Source of the DNA: Thiodiazotropha sp040507035
GTDB taxonomy: Bacteria > Pseudomonadota > Gammaproteobacteria > Chromatiales > Chromatiaceae
Assembly: GCA_040507035.1 (NCBI GenBank)
Contig: JBEVVR010000055.1
Coordinates: 1 to 64,000, forward strand
DNA: 64,000 nt
Reading direction: 5' to 3'
The notes beneath the pieces were generated by a model. The model ran no database searches. It worked only from the letters and a program-made list of their open reading frames with translations, and was not told the origin of the DNA. This document shows positions 25,201 through 33,357 of this stretch, in pieces. The position numbers were made by a program, and so were the translations under genes. Within the stretch, counting starts at the first letter, position 1. Every line of letters starts with the position of its first letter.

Positions 25201-27564
25201 ATCCAGCAGCCGCGAGGCGGCGTTGGCCAGGTTCTGGATGCGGCGCTGGCGCTCATCGAGCAGGGTCTGCTTGTGGGACTCGAAGGTCTCGTGCACCTCC
25301 TCCCGCTTGCTGATGATGTCGTTGAGAAACTCGTCGTGTTCGCTGAACTTGCTCTCAAACTCCTCCAGCAGCACCAGCAGTTTGGAGAGCTGTTCATCGC
25401 TCTTCTCAGGGGTGGTGGCCAGGCTGAGGGCATTGATCACCGCTTGGGAGAAGAGGGTGAACTGGGCGCCGAACTCGGCCACCGCCTCGCTGCTGCCGAT
25501 GGACTTGAGGCGGTTGCGCAGTCTCGCCTTGGCCTGGTTGAGCTGGGCATAGACGCTCGACATGGTGGCGAGGATATCGGTGCGCACCGTGGCGTCCTCC
25601 ACCGGCAGGCTGTTGAGCATCTCGGAGAGCAGATCCAACCCCTCGCCGATCTCGTCGAGGTGCTGCTCCAAGGGTCGAAGGTCGGCCACGGTGTGGCGCT
25701 TTTCGGCCTCCGCCAGGGTCTCTTCGATGGCCTGCTGATAGCTGTGGAAGGCGTCATCCCGCTGCAGAAACTCGATGGTGCGCTTGGAGAGCCGCTCCTG
25801 GGTCTGCAGCAGCTCCCGGTCGAGCTGATCGAGGGCGCCCAGGTCCATGTAACGCTGTTCACGCAGGGTCAACAGGTGGCCGCGTTGTTGATTGATGGCC
25901 TTCAGACCGGAGACATGGTCATCCGGTTTTTGGTAATCACGACGCTTGATCTCCCGGATCACCTCACCCTGTATCCGCTGCGCCTGCTGCAGCGACTCCC
26001 CGGCCCGCTGCTGGATCGCCTGGACCTTCTCGAACTCATCCAGCACCAGCTCGGCGGTCTCGCGGATGAGACGAATCAGCTCGCCGATGGCACCGGTCTC
26101 TGACTTGTCGATCCAGTGATAGCTGTCGAGGATGGCGCCGCAGAGCTTGATCAGCTCTTCATAGAGCAGGGCACTGGGCTGTTGCTCGCGGATCTGGTGG
26201 ATCACCGAGTAGAACTCGGAGATGGCGCGCACCAGCTCCGCGTTGCCGATCTTGCCCAACAGGGAGTTGTCGGCAGCCAAAACCGGGGTATGGTCGTCGC
26301 TGTAGAAGGGGGTGCGCCAGACCTGCATCGGATGGTTGCGGGTCGGTTCGTCCGACTCGGTGTGAAACAGCATCGCCGTGCCGTCTTCAAAGCGGGCAAA
26401 GCCGTGCCCGAGCAGGGGGGACTGCAGATCCTTGCGGATCAGGTTATAGATATAGATGGCGATACGGCCCGATACAGGCTCGTAGAAGCGGTAGAGCACA
26501 TCCTCGCCGTTGGGGGATTTGACCACCCGTTCGAACTTCATGCCGCGCACATTCTCGTCGAAGGATTTGCTCTCGCCGCTCTCCAGGAAGTAACCCCCGG
26601 GATAGATCAGGCCATGATCCTCGGGCAGCTGGATACAGGCCTCGCCGATGGCGTCGATGCGGGTCACCCGCTTGCCCTTGGTGTCGAAGACGAAGTGGCG
26701 CCACTGCTCCTCCCGATAGGGGAGTACCTTGATCACGATGAGACTGCCGAGGCGGGCATAGTGGACGCCGGCATCGGCCAGGGACTGGTTGTCATCCTCC
26801 AACTCCTCCTCGTAGATGCCGAGGCCCGCTTCGGTATTGTTCTCTATCTTGAAGGTGAGGCTACCGTCGAGGTTGTTGACGAAGACCTCGTCCTCGATGC
26901 TGATGTGGGGGAGCCTGCCTTGTACGAAATGCTCGCGGCCACAGACAAGCCAGTCGAAATCGTAACGGGGCGGCGCCGGTATATCCCGTTCCCCCCGGTT
27001 GTCGATGTAGCGCACCCTGCCGTCGTTGGCGATGGACCAGCGGAAGACCTTGATATCGCTGGTCTGAACACCGATCTGAAAGGTGGCGTAGAGGTGCTGG
27101 TTGGCCACCAGCAGCTTGGCCAGGCGGGTATCTTTGTAGTAGGTGTAGAGCTCGTGAAAATCGCGCACGAAATCGGCATGGTCGAGGAAGGTGCCTTGCA
27201 GGGAGCGGGCCTCGATCTCATAGCCCTCTTCACCCTTCGACAACCGGTAGAGGCCGAAGACATCGCTCACCCGGGTCTCTTTCTTCAGCCCGATAAAGAC
27301 GTTGTAGCCGAACAGCAGGCTCTCATCGAGGAGTGAGATATCCCGGGCTATGCAGTTGTTTTCGGTGTGCACCCGCACTCGGCCGATGATCTCCAGGGCG
27401 GTGGCGCCGAAGGCCTCGAGACGCTCCTGGTTGAGGGCGGCCGCCTTCTCGCCCAGCTGCTCCGCCTGCTCCAACAAGCGCTTGCGGATGATCTCGTAGG
27501 CGCCGCCCTCGGCGACGGCGCGTTCGAGTTCCTGGTTTTGGTCCGATGTAACAGCGTCAGACAT
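22294..27564 (-). CDS. Giant AAA ATPase with long coiled coils (DNA-repair-ATPase-like, DUF3686 type)
   Basis: A 1756-residue protein. The first 500 residues are mixed beta/alpha; residues 500-880 are strongly charged coiled coil. A second globular part precedes a C-terminal AAA module: Walker A SPPGYGKTTL near 1295, Walker B MLYLDDIQ near 1361, a sensor-like IMAGNPYTESGE near 1408, and an arginine-finger-like NRADIYNLGD near 1431. Further helices follow to a Lys/Arg-rich tail. The order matches proteins annotated as 'DNA repair ATPase', a historical name; the flotillin, YqiJ and PspA neighbours suggest membrane remodelling. A good ribosome-binding site (AGGAG) precedes ATG 27564. Confidence 0.8.
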   Translation of the reverse strand: MSDAVTSDQNQELERAVAEGGAYEIIRKRLLEQAEQLGEKAAALNQERLEAFGATALEIIGRVRVHTENNCIARDISLLDESLLFGYNVFIGLKKETRVSDVFGLYRLSKGEEGYEIEARSLQGTFLDHADFVRDFHELYTYYKDTRLAKLLVANQHLYATFQIGVQTSDIKVFRWSIANDGRVRYIDNRGERDIPAPPRYDFDWLVCGREHFVQGRLPHISIEDEVFVNNLDGSLTFKIENNTEAGLGIYEEELEDDNQSLADAGVHYARLGSLIVIKVLPYREEQWRHFVFDTKGKRVTRIDAIGEACIQLPEDHGLIYPGGYFLESGESKSFDENVRGMKFERVVKSPNGEDVLYRFYEPVSGRIAIYIYNLIRKDLQSPLLGHGFARFEDGTAMLFHTESDEPTRNHPMQVWRTPFYSDDHTPVLAADNSLLGKIGNAELVRAISEFYSVIHQIREQQPSALLYEELIKLCGAILDSYHWIDKSETGAIGELIRLIRETAELVLDEFEKVQAIQQRAGESLQQAQRIQGEVIREIKRRDYQKPDDHVSGLKAINQQRGHLLTLREQRYMDLGALDQLDRELLQTQERLSKRTIEFLQRDDAFHSYQQAIEETLAEAEKRHTVADLRPLEQHLDEIGEGLDLLSEMLNSLPVEDATVRTDILATMSSVYAQLNQAKARLRNRLKSIGSSEAVAEFGAQFTLFSQAVINALSLATTPEKSDEQLSKLLVLLEEFESKFSEHDEFLNDIISKREEVHETFESHKQTLLDERQRRIQNLANAASRLLDGIEKRTRAMQSQDEINTYFASDAMVGKVRTLSENLRDLNDNVRADDIDSRLKSAKEQSIRAQRDKQELFEAGGNVIKLGRHRFSISTQETDLTIVPHQEALAFHLTGTDFFEPMQDRELSRLQAYWEQSLPSENRDVYRGEYLAYLMLRSAERGEADLSLQLLMDQRNDEGQLSATMRQFMAPRYQEGYERGIHDQDGARLLSALLEIYQNAGLLRFSPRSRALGLLYCHLHREDSEQFQKMAWSRLAQSLSQLERTFNVANAFQSIRAELTTALLDFVRDIELPFDTQEAEIAAEYLSLEFAKPKLQFEVSRNGDRLAKALSQQMKTIHHQTAFMETLQQLAGDIGRGWRLACSWVDGLLQFQPQSEDGFARDEAVALLMLNGSLPLQVQPVTLQQTIDGLLGDHPRIDNQSLHLELPEFLQRLHRYTTTVVPEFEQFKLRRSELIETSRRQLRIEDFKARPLSSFVRNKLIDQVYLPIIGDNLAKQLGTVGEDKRTDQMGLLLLISPPGYGKTTLMEYIANRMGLIFLKINCPSLGHQVASLDPAQAPNATARQELEKLNLGLEMANNVMLYLDDIQHTNPEFLQKFISLSDATRRIEGVWRDEPKTHDMRGKRFCVIMAGNPYTESGEVFKIPDMLANRADIYNLGDVLSGREEAFSLSYIENALTSNPVLAPLATRDMQDVYRFIRLAKGETIPDTDFAHPYGGAEKSEIVSVLKLLFSVQQMVMRVNRQYIESAAQADKYRTEPPFKLQGSYRNMNKLAEKVSAVMNEEELNALLRDHYLGEAQTLTSGAEENLLKLAELNGSLSTEEQARWEQIKSDFARIQSMGGEDADAVTRIANQIAHVSGGLGAIEKTIHRFSSEQPFDPLQQELKQLIQQIQELELNVQVVNKPVPGMDKVLNAMGDAINNSLLPVVAAMEHKLKMDHDIWERVKQLGDQIEGLERSVTRKRTTKKRLSKTPSRDKE

Positions 27565-27603
27565 GCCAACTCCTGGGAAAATCCTTGGCGATTGAAGCGG
27601 TGA

Positions 27604-29649
27604 CTATTGAGTCACCGAACCGATCAGCTTGTTCAGCATATCCTTCTGCTCCGAGGTGCCCTCGCGCATCAGTTTCGCGATGAAGGCGCTGAGGGTCAGG
27701 TTCTGGACGCTCTCGCTGTTACCACCCAGGCCGGCTGCAATCTCCTTGATGTCCTCCACCAGGTCGGCCTCGCCCTGCAGATGCCTGCCGAAGACCTTCT
27801 GCGCCGTCTCGCCGCGCACGATACCGTCCATGGAGCGACCGATGGCCAGGGCATTGACGAACTTCTCGAAGTAGTCGCCGCTGCCGCCGACGATGTCGAT
27901 CTTGGCATCCTCCAGCGCGGTGGCAAGCACCTCCGCCTGCTCCTTGGCGATCTCGGTATTGGCCTCGATCCAGCGCAGGGTCTCGGCATGGCTGAGATCC
28001 AGCTTGAGGCGGAACTCCTCGTGCTGACGGGACTTGTCGCTCATCGCGTCCATGGCGGCGAACTTCTCCTGCAGCCCCTTGGCCTCGGCGATGAATCGCA
28101 GTTCGATATTCTTCGCATCCGCCTCGCCCCGCTTCTCGATGGCGTCCGCTTCCGCCTCCTGCACCCGCACCGCGGCTAGGCCGACCTTCTCGTCGCCCAC
28201 CGCCTGGGCCTCCAGCTTCTCGCGCAACACCACGGCCTCGGCGAGACCATCCTTCTCCTTGGCGGCGGCGGTGACTTCCAGCACCTCCGCTTTGGCCAGC
28301 CCGGGGGCCGCCTCACGAAAACGCACCGCTTCGGCCTGCTTGATCGCGGCCTCCGCATCGAGCACCGAGGCGTTCTTGCGCCCTTCGGCCAGGGTGACCT
28401 CCTCCTGGGCCTTCTGTACCGCCTTTTGCGCTGCGGCTTCCGCAGCCTTCACCTCGCGCACCAGGTCCTCCTGGGCCTTGGCCTCGGCGGTGATGATGGT
28501 GGCCTCTTTCTCCCGGTCCGCCTTGGAGACGATCCTTACACGTTCGATATTCTCTTCCTCTTCGGCCACCCGCTTCTCCACCGAGATGCGTTCGCTGGTG
28601 AGATCGGCGATCTCTTTTTTCTGCTCTTCCAGCTCCTTCTCCTTGGCGATATCGGCCAGGGCCACTACCCGGTTACGCTCCACCTCTTCGAGTTCCTGGG
28701 CCTTCTGCACCTTCTCCGCCTCTTTCACGGTCACGCTTTGGCGCTGATAGGCGGCCACTTCGATCTCACGCTTTTTGTTCTCCTCCTGAATCGCGATGGC
28801 CTCTTCGGTCTTGATCCGCGCCTCTTCCGAGCGCAGCTGTTCCTCGGCCTGGATCTTCTTGGTCTCCGCCTCCTCGCGGGCCTGGATGGTAGCCACCTCC
28901 CGGGACTGGCGGGCCATGGCGTCCTGCTCCTGCTTCTCCAGCTGCAGCACGGCCTCACGGGTCTCCACGTCCTTCTTCTTGATCTCCTTCTCCTCGTCGC
29001 GCTGGAACTCGTTGGTGCGGATATGCTGGGTAGCGGTCAACTCGGTGATCTTGCGAATACCTTCCGCATCCAGAATATTGTTGGGATCGAGGGAGTCCAC
29101 CGGGGTCTGCTCCAGATAGTCGATGGCGGCATCTTCGAGGACATAACCATTGAGGTCCTTGCCGATCACCTTAATGATGTCGTCGCGAAAGGCGTCCCGC
29201 TCTTCATAGAGCATGATGAAATCCATGCGCTTACCCACCGTCTTCAGGGCCTCGGAGAACTTGGCGGAGAAGAGCTCCTCCACTGCCAGTTGGTCGGAGG
29301 CACGAGCGACACCCACCGCCTGGGCCACCTTGAGCACATCCTCGGATGTCTTGTTGACGCGGACGAAGAAGGTAACCTTGATATCGGCGCGAATGTTGTC
29401 GCGACAGATGAGTCCGTCCGAACCACGGCGGTCGATTTCGATGGTCTTGAGGTCGATATCCATCATCTCCCTGAGATGGATCACCGGAAGCACCAGGCTG
29501 CCGGTGAAGGTGACCTTCGGCTCCCGGCTCAGGGTACTGACAATCATCGCCTTTCCCTGGGGAACCTTCTTGTAGAAGCTGGCGAAAAGGGAAAACGCCC
29601 CCAGCAGGATGATCGCTGAGGATACGGTGATGAGTATGATGGTCTCCAT
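27604..29649 (-). CDS. Flotillin-family protein (YqiK type)
   Basis: A 681-residue band-7/SPFH protein. One N-terminal membrane helix (about residues 4-24) is followed by the SPFH domain (about 30-210), then a very long Glu/Lys/Ala-rich coiled coil to about residue 560 and a C-terminal assembly region. Flotillins scaffold ordered membrane microdomains; YqiK is the Escherichia coli relative. A GGAAG ribosome-binding site precedes ATG 29649. It sits 27 bp after the YqiJ-like gene and 39 bp before the giant ATPase, so all three should be co-expressed. Confidence 0.92.
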   Translation of the reverse strand: METIILITVSSAIILLGAFSLFASFYKKVPQGKAMIVSTLSREPKVTFTGSLVLPVIHLREMMDIDLKTIEIDRRGSDGLICRDNIRADIKVTFFVRVNKTSEDVLKVAQAVGVARASDQLAVEELFSAKFSEALKTVGKRMDFIMLYEERDAFRDDIIKVIGKDLNGYVLEDAAIDYLEQTPVDSLDPNNILDAEGIRKITELTATQHIRTNEFQRDEEKEIKKKDVETREAVLQLEKQEQDAMARQSREVATIQAREEAETKKIQAEEQLRSEEARIKTEEAIAIQEENKKREIEVAAYQRQSVTVKEAEKVQKAQELEEVERNRVVALADIAKEKELEEQKKEIADLTSERISVEKRVAEEEENIERVRIVSKADREKEATIITAEAKAQEDLVREVKAAEAAAQKAVQKAQEEVTLAEGRKNASVLDAEAAIKQAEAVRFREAAPGLAKAEVLEVTAAAKEKDGLAEAVVLREKLEAQAVGDEKVGLAAVRVQEAEADAIEKRGEADAKNIELRFIAEAKGLQEKFAAMDAMSDKSRQHEEFRLKLDLSHAETLRWIEANTEIAKEQAEVLATALEDAKIDIVGGSGDYFEKFVNALAIGRSMDGIVRGETAQKVFGRHLQGEADLVEDIKEIAAGLGGNSESVQNLTLSAFIAKLMREGTSEQKDMLNKLIGSVTQ

Positions 29650-29676
29650 AATCTGACTTCCTTAGAGCTAAAACAA

Positions 29677-30342
29677 TTATTGGCTGATGAGTTGTTGAAA
29701 CTTCTCTTCACTGATGACTTCGAAACTGTCCTTAGCCGGATCGTACTCCGCGATGCGCAGGGTCTCGCCCTTGGCGTAGACCTCACCCGCCTGGGTACGG
29801 ATATCGATCTGCAGCGGAGCGCCGCGGGTCTCCACGGTACCGATACCGAACTCACTGTTCACCGTTGAGGAGGTGACGACACAGGGATGTCCGATATAGT
29901 CCCGCTTCGAAGGCGCGTAGTGTTTCACGAACAACGGCTTCATCGGTTTTATCGCCTGGGCAGTGATCGGAATGGCAACGGCACAACTGGCGGCCAGAAT
30001 GGCGGTGCCGATGAGGTAGCGAAGCAGGTCCGAGCCCAGGGGCAGAAGAATCCAGATACTGGCGAAATAGCTGAGGATAAAACCCAGCAAGGCAATGATG
30101 CTGATCACCAGGGTCAGGGGTACACCGGTCAATCCCAGGGTATGCAGCAGCCCGATAAATCCCGGCATCTCAGCATCGAACTCGATATCGCCATCGAACA
30201 CATCGTCCCCCGCGTCACCGGGCAGGATGTCGATATCGAACATACCGAGAATGGCGAATATCCAGAATACCAGCATGATACCGAGTACTACCGTATAGAC
30301 ACTGGTGGGATAACTGCTGATTACATCGGTAAAGCTGTCCAC
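29677..30342 (-). CDS. YqiJ-like membrane OB-fold protein
   Basis: A 221-residue protein with three to four N-terminal hydrophobic segments (about residues 15-35, 65-95, 105-130) and a C-terminal soluble domain from about 145 that looks like an NfeD/OB-fold barrel (GHPCVVTSSTVNSEFGIGTVE). YqiJ and NfeD-type proteins are the usual partners of flotillins. The GTG at 30342 has a GGGAG box eight bases upstream. The acidic loop DAGDDVFDGDIEFDAE lies between the first two membrane segments. Confidence 0.85.
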   Translation of the reverse strand: MDSFTDVISSYPTSVYTVVLGIMLVFWIFAILGMFDIDILPGDAGDDVFDGDIEFDAEMPGFIGLLHTLGLTGVPLTLVISIIALLGFILSYFASIWILLPLGSDLLRYLIGTAILAASCAVAIPITAQAIKPMKPLFVKHYAPSKRDYIGHPCVVTSSTVNSEFGIGTVETRGAPLQIDIRTQAGEVYAKGETLRIAEYDPAKDSFEVISEEKFQQLISQ

Positions 30343-30420
30343 TCACTACTCCCTTTATCACAGTACCGCTCGACAGCGGAACCTGTTTGCAACCATTGGA
30401 AAATGCAAATGCAGAGTGAC

Positions 30421-30762
30421 TTATTTTTTATTACCAAGCCCTAAGGCAAAGTCCCTGATCTCCTCGATTATCCTCGCCTTGATGGCAAGACGTTCACTCG
30501 GTTTCAAACCGTACTTCTTAGCCAGATCCTGGTAGTCATGCTCCTTCAGTGACATGGTCAATCTGGGCCTGACCCGTTTCTCTGTCACCTTCAATCCGAG
30601 AATCAGGCGGATCAGATCGGAAGGGGTTACACCCTTTTTACAGGCCCGAATCTTGATCGTATCGATAATCTCGTTCTCCACATCGAAGGCCACCTGGGTG
30701 GCGCGGATAGCCTTGTCGGAGTCCGACCAGCGCTTTGGTTTGGCCTTTTGTTTCTGTGTCAT
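30421..30762 (-). CDS. Small basic RHH-like protein in the stress operon
   Basis: A 113-residue Lys/Arg-rich protein. The middle (about residues 24-55) has the strand-helix-helix pattern of ribbon-helix-helix DNA-binding proteins (VAFDVENEIIDTIKIRACKKGVTPSDLIRLIL). A C-terminal helical half contains KKYGLKPSERLAIKARIIEEI. It lies 21 bp past the PspA-like gene. It could be the operon's own regulator, with the 17-bp palindrome at 31978 as a candidate site; this is inference. Confidence 0.6.
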   Translation of the reverse strand: MTQKQKAKPKRWSDSDKAIRATQVAFDVENEIIDTIKIRACKKGVTPSDLIRLILGLKVTEKRVRPRLTMSLKEHDYQDLAKKYGLKPSERLAIKARIIEEIRDFALGLGNKK

Positions 30763-30783
30763 GAACCGGTTTTTGATGTCAAC

Positions 30784-31485
30784 TCAGCTGGAACTGTCCT
30801 GCTGCTTGGCCTTGAGCCGGGCCAGGACCTGCTTCTGCCGATCATCGTTGTCACCGACACCGGCCGCTTTGAGTTTCTCCTCAAGGCTTGCGCCGCTCAG
30901 CTCCGCTCTCAGGGTTTCAGCGGCGCTCATGCGATCACTCTTGTCCTGCTGCCGCTGTTTGATGCGTTCCAGCGACTCCTTGGCGGCCACCATCTTCGAG
31001 CTGCCGCCGTCCATGTGCTGGCTGATGGAGACGGTCGCCTTCTGCACGTTTTCGGTGGTCTTGACCATGGCGATCTCTCTTTCGTGCTCCCTGATCTTGG
31101 CATGGGTCTGCTTGATCATCTCCTTGACCTTGGCCACATGCTCCGCGAAGCGCTGCTTGGCCTGGTTCTGGTTATCCAGCTCCGCCTCCAGTTCGGCGAT
31201 CTTTCCCGCGACCTCGGTGGCCAGGGTCTCCTCGCCCTTCTCCAACAGCTCCAGCGCCTTGCTCTCGAAATCGGCACGCTCTTTCTCAAGTCGCTCGATC
31301 TCCCTGCCGGCCTGCATCTCCTTGGCCATCACCGCCGTGAGATCGTCCTCGGCCTGTTTGATGGCCTCCTTGGCGTCCTCTATCTCCTGTTCATAGATAC
31401 GAATGCCCTGGCTGTCGAGAATCGCCTCTCCGATCTCGCGGCCTCCACCGCGTATGGCAGTGATCAACTTCTTGAAGAATTCCAT
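30784..31485 (-). CDS. PspA/IM30-family membrane-stress protein
   Basis: A 233-residue all-helical protein of the PspA/IM30 (ESCRT-III-like) family. It opens with an amphipathic helix (MEFFKKLITAIRGGG) that would bind stressed membranes. Long charged helices follow (about residues 25-150), and a more variable C-terminal third ends in a KQQDSSS tail. PspA proteins coat and repair damaged inner membrane. ATG 31485 has AGGAG upstream. It is closer to the YjfJ branch by context (DUF2170 upstream) than to the classical pspABC operon. Confidence 0.88.
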   Translation of the reverse strand: MEFFKKLITAIRGGGREIGEAILDSQGIRIYEQEIEDAKEAIKQAEDDLTAVMAKEMQAGREIERLEKERADFESKALELLEKGEETLATEVAGKIAELEAELDNQNQAKQRFAEHVAKVKEMIKQTHAKIREHEREIAMVKTTENVQKATVSISQHMDGGSSKMVAAKESLERIKQRQQDKSDRMSAAETLRAELSGASLEEKLKAAGVGDNDDRQKQVLARLKAKQQDSSS

Positions 31486-31513
31486 TGTCTGACTCCTGGT
31501 TGGGGGTATCCGG

Positions 31514-31933
31514 TTAGTTGAGATATTCGCTCATGGCATCGAGGGCATCGATCGCGTTGTCGCTCAACACGGTCAACTCCTTGATGATACTGCTGGCGGT
31601 CGAGTGCTGATCCAGGGCGCCGAAGATGGCATACCATTCGCCGATCCGGCCAAAGGCCGAGAGGGGCATGGGGATATTCATGTCGAGCATGCTCTCCAGC
31701 ATCTCAGTGCGCTTCTCCGCAATGACCTCATCATCCCGCCACAGGTAACAGATACAGATCATCTGGCTGTTGGACTCAGTGAGGTAGATCGGGCACTCCT
31801 CGCGATCTTTGAAGGTCACCTGGACCACTTCGACTTCGCCAGGTATGGGATTAAACTCGTAATCCATTCCGTTCATAGTGCCCGCATCGGGCATTTGAAG
31901 AACCGATTCCAATTTTTCTAATAAGCTATTCAT
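31514..31933 (-). CDS. DUF2170 (YjfI-like) protein
   Basis: A 139-residue acidic soluble protein. It matches the DUF2170 pattern: central FKDREECPIYLTESNSQMICICYLW and MPLSAFGRIGEWYAIFGAL, with a C-terminal helix. In E. coli yjfI precedes the PspA-like yjfJ, the same order as here. Function unknown; it is presumably an envelope-stress partner. It is the first gene of the operon, with promoter elements at 31966-31994. Confidence 0.82.
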   Translation of the reverse strand: MNSLLEKLESVLQMPDAGTMNGMDYEFNPIPGEVEVVQVTFKDREECPIYLTESNSQMICICYLWRDDEVIAEKRTEMLESMLDMNIPMPLSAFGRIGEWYAIFGALDQHSTASSIIKELTVLSDNAIDALDAMSEYLN

Positions 31934-31965
31934 CGGGTGCGATCTCCATTCAAACTACGCCTAAT

Positions 31966-31994
31966 AAGATAACCGCTTTGACATATTATGTCAA
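31966..31994 (-). promoter_or_regulatory. Promoter with overlapping palindromic operator for the stress operon
   Basis: On the minus strand TTGACA (31994-31989), a 17-base spacer and TATCTT (31971-31966) form a good sigma-70-type promoter. The -35 box is part of a perfect palindrome (31978-31994, TTGACATA-T-TATGTCAA read on the plus strand), so a dimeric regulator bound there would block the promoter. The first gene starts at 31933. Confidence 0.6.
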
Positions 31995-32374
31995 TGAGGC
32001 GCTGCTGGCTGAGAATTTTATTCCTGGGTCTTGAGTCAATCCCTTTGAAACCGGTCATGGGTAATACAGTAACCGAGCCTATCAGAGGATTCAGCAGGCT
32101 TATGTGAGCTGTAATGGGGTTTTCAAAAGAGTGTAATCAGTCGGCTCAGAGTTTTTCCCTAAAAAATTGATATGTAATGGATTGCAGTTTCACTGCTTGT
32201 TGTTATGGGTGTTTTTACGACATACAGAGGGAAGCCCAGCCGTTATGAGTAATATCTGAATTGTAAAGCAGACCCTTTTGTGGAGAGATATGTCGGATAC
32301 TCATCCTCAAGAACGGATGTTATGTAGCTGGTTCAGCAGGGAATGTGATAAAAACCATCAGCTAGAGCCCATCA
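31995..32374. other. Intergenic, no gene seen
   Basis: About 380 bp between the stress-operon promoter and the toxin gene. It holds an ACATAAC-type heptamer in inverse form (GTTATGT, near 32311) that resembles the heptamers of the attC-like sites, but no complete partner. No convincing open frame or RNA. Confidence 0.4.
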
Positions 32375-32671
32375 TTACTTGCGATCCCCCCAAGACGTGG
32401 GGTCTTTTCGTGCATGAAATACTGCCGTGACAATTACATTTTTATTTTTAACAAAATAGAATATGCGGTAAGGAAAGCGTCTGATTGGAATGCGTCTTAG
32501 ATCTTTGTGTAATTTACGATAAGCAAGCGGGTTCCTTTGTAGTTTATCTAATGCCTCTTCTATACATAGTAGGAAATCGTGACCAAGGCCTTTCCTTTTC
32601 TCTTCGTAATAATCGAATTGTTCATCAATATCAAACTCAGCTTCTTTCCGGATCGTGAGCGTATAACCCAT
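32375..32671 (-). CDS. RelE/ParE-family toxin
   Basis: A 98-residue basic protein with the ParE/RelE fold signature: FDIDEQFDYYEEKRKGLGHDFL, an internal LDKLQRNPLAYRKL helix-turn and a C-terminal PYRIFYFVKNKNVIVTAVFHARKDP with the HAR(K/R)DP ending. Members inhibit gyrase or cleave mRNA; this one looks ParE-like. Its ATG overlaps the antitoxin stop by one base (TAATG). It sits as the terminal cassette-like unit of the integron remnant. Confidence 0.88.
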   Translation of the reverse strand: MGYTLTIRKEAEFDIDEQFDYYEEKRKGLGHDFLLCIEEALDKLQRNPLAYRKLHKDLRRIPIRRFPYRIFYFVKNKNVIVTAVFHARKDPTSWGDRK

Positions 32672-32871
32672 TATTTAGAAATTATTCTAGCTTTGACGCT
32701 AGACCATGAGGACCCTGCATCTTGGTCTATTTCGAAAGCCGCAAGCCGTCGATCTAACTCATCTTTCTGTGTCTCGGTGAGTTTAATTTTCGATTCCTCT
32801 GCAACTATGCTGTCCCATAAGGCTTCGGCGAGAAGAATTCGCTCTGATATTGTTAGTGATTGTATTTCCAT
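32671..32871 (-). CDS. Addiction-module antitoxin (Unstab_antitox family)
   Basis: A 66-residue acidic protein beginning LTISERILLAEALWDSIVAEE, the pattern of the small antitoxins that pair with ParE/RelE toxins. LTETQKDELDRRLAAFE is the conserved second helix. The W residues and DAGSSWSSVKARI tail wrap toxin in relatives. The upstream gap 32872-33000 is AT-rich and would hold its own promoter, as expected for a toxin-antitoxin cassette. Confidence 0.88.
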   Translation of the reverse strand: MEIQSLTISERILLAEALWDSIVAEESKIKLTETQKDELDRRLAAFEIDQDAGSSWSSVKARIISK

Positions 32872-33002
32872 GATATTTTAACCCGTACGGTATAGATATA
32901 TAGATAATCTTATCACAAGTTTATTGGGGTAAGGCGAGTTTACTAACAAGAAATTATCGCTTCACATCAGCCGTACAAAAAACCCGCAACATACATATAT
33001 CC

Positions 33003-33099
33003 TACTTAATGCACTCGTTAAGCCAGGTTAAAAGGTAGTAAAAAGGGTCAGCACCCTTTGCTTACAGAACCGCTTTACTTCGAGCGTTATCTTCTAGCC
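33003..33099 (-). repeat. Weak attC-like site 3, containing a terminator-like hairpin
   Basis: Read on the minus strand it begins GATAACGCTCG (33092-33082) and ends CGAGTGCATTAAG (33018-33006), giving imperfect terminal pairing (TAA.GCTCG with CGAGTGC.TTA). Between them AAAGGGT and ACCCTTT pair around a 4-nt loop (33043-33060). It lies past the broken 43-codon ORF and before the antitoxin gene. Pairing is poorer than in the two sites nearer the integrase. Confidence 0.35.
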
Positions 33100-33188
33100 T
33101 GACCATTACATTTCACTGCTTTTTTTCTGCTTGAAAAAAGCTATTAAATAAATGGTACTGTCCTCTTTTCCACTCCCCTTTTCCGCTG

Positions 33189-33320
33189 CTATAACTGGAC
33201 CCACTCCCTTTTCTCATATCCATGTGGAGCCTTGGGAAACCTAAACGCCTTATCAGCATTCTTTTCTTCGAGAATGTACTAGTCTTGGTCACTATAGTAC
33301 TCGATAAAGCGATGAGCCAT
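33189..33320 (-). pseudogene. Broken cassette ORF
   Basis: ATG 33320 opens MAHRFIEYYSDQD, then a TAG at 33281-33279, then the same frame continues YILEEKNADKAF and further protein-like residues to TAG 33191-33189. One nonsense change in a 43-codon gene explains it. Between two attC-like sites and oriented like the other cassettes. Family unknown. Confidence 0.45.
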
Positions 33321-33357
33321 GTTCTTTTTCCAATGCACAACATGCGCATGTCGTTTT

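Noticed and set aside
26116..27336. 406-residue plus-strand frame opposite the giant ATPase
   Set aside because: It lies entirely within the ATPase gene, lacks any motif, and its composition reflects the complementary GC-rich codons. The other long frames opposite this gene and opposite the flotillin, PspA, glnE and groEL genes are rejected for the same reason.
28426..29619. 397-residue plus-strand frame opposite the flotillin gene
   Set aside because: A Leu-rich shadow of the flotillin coiled coil (Glu/Lys codons read in reverse), with no family features.
30554..31396. 280-residue Ser/Ala/Leu-rich plus-strand frame
   Set aside because: Shadow of the PspA-like gene; low-complexity composition.
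33043..33060. AAAGGGT/ACCCTTT hairpin as a stand-alone terminator
   Set aside because: It lies inside the weak attC-like site 3 and has poly-T only on the minus side; recorded within that site rather than as a separate terminator.
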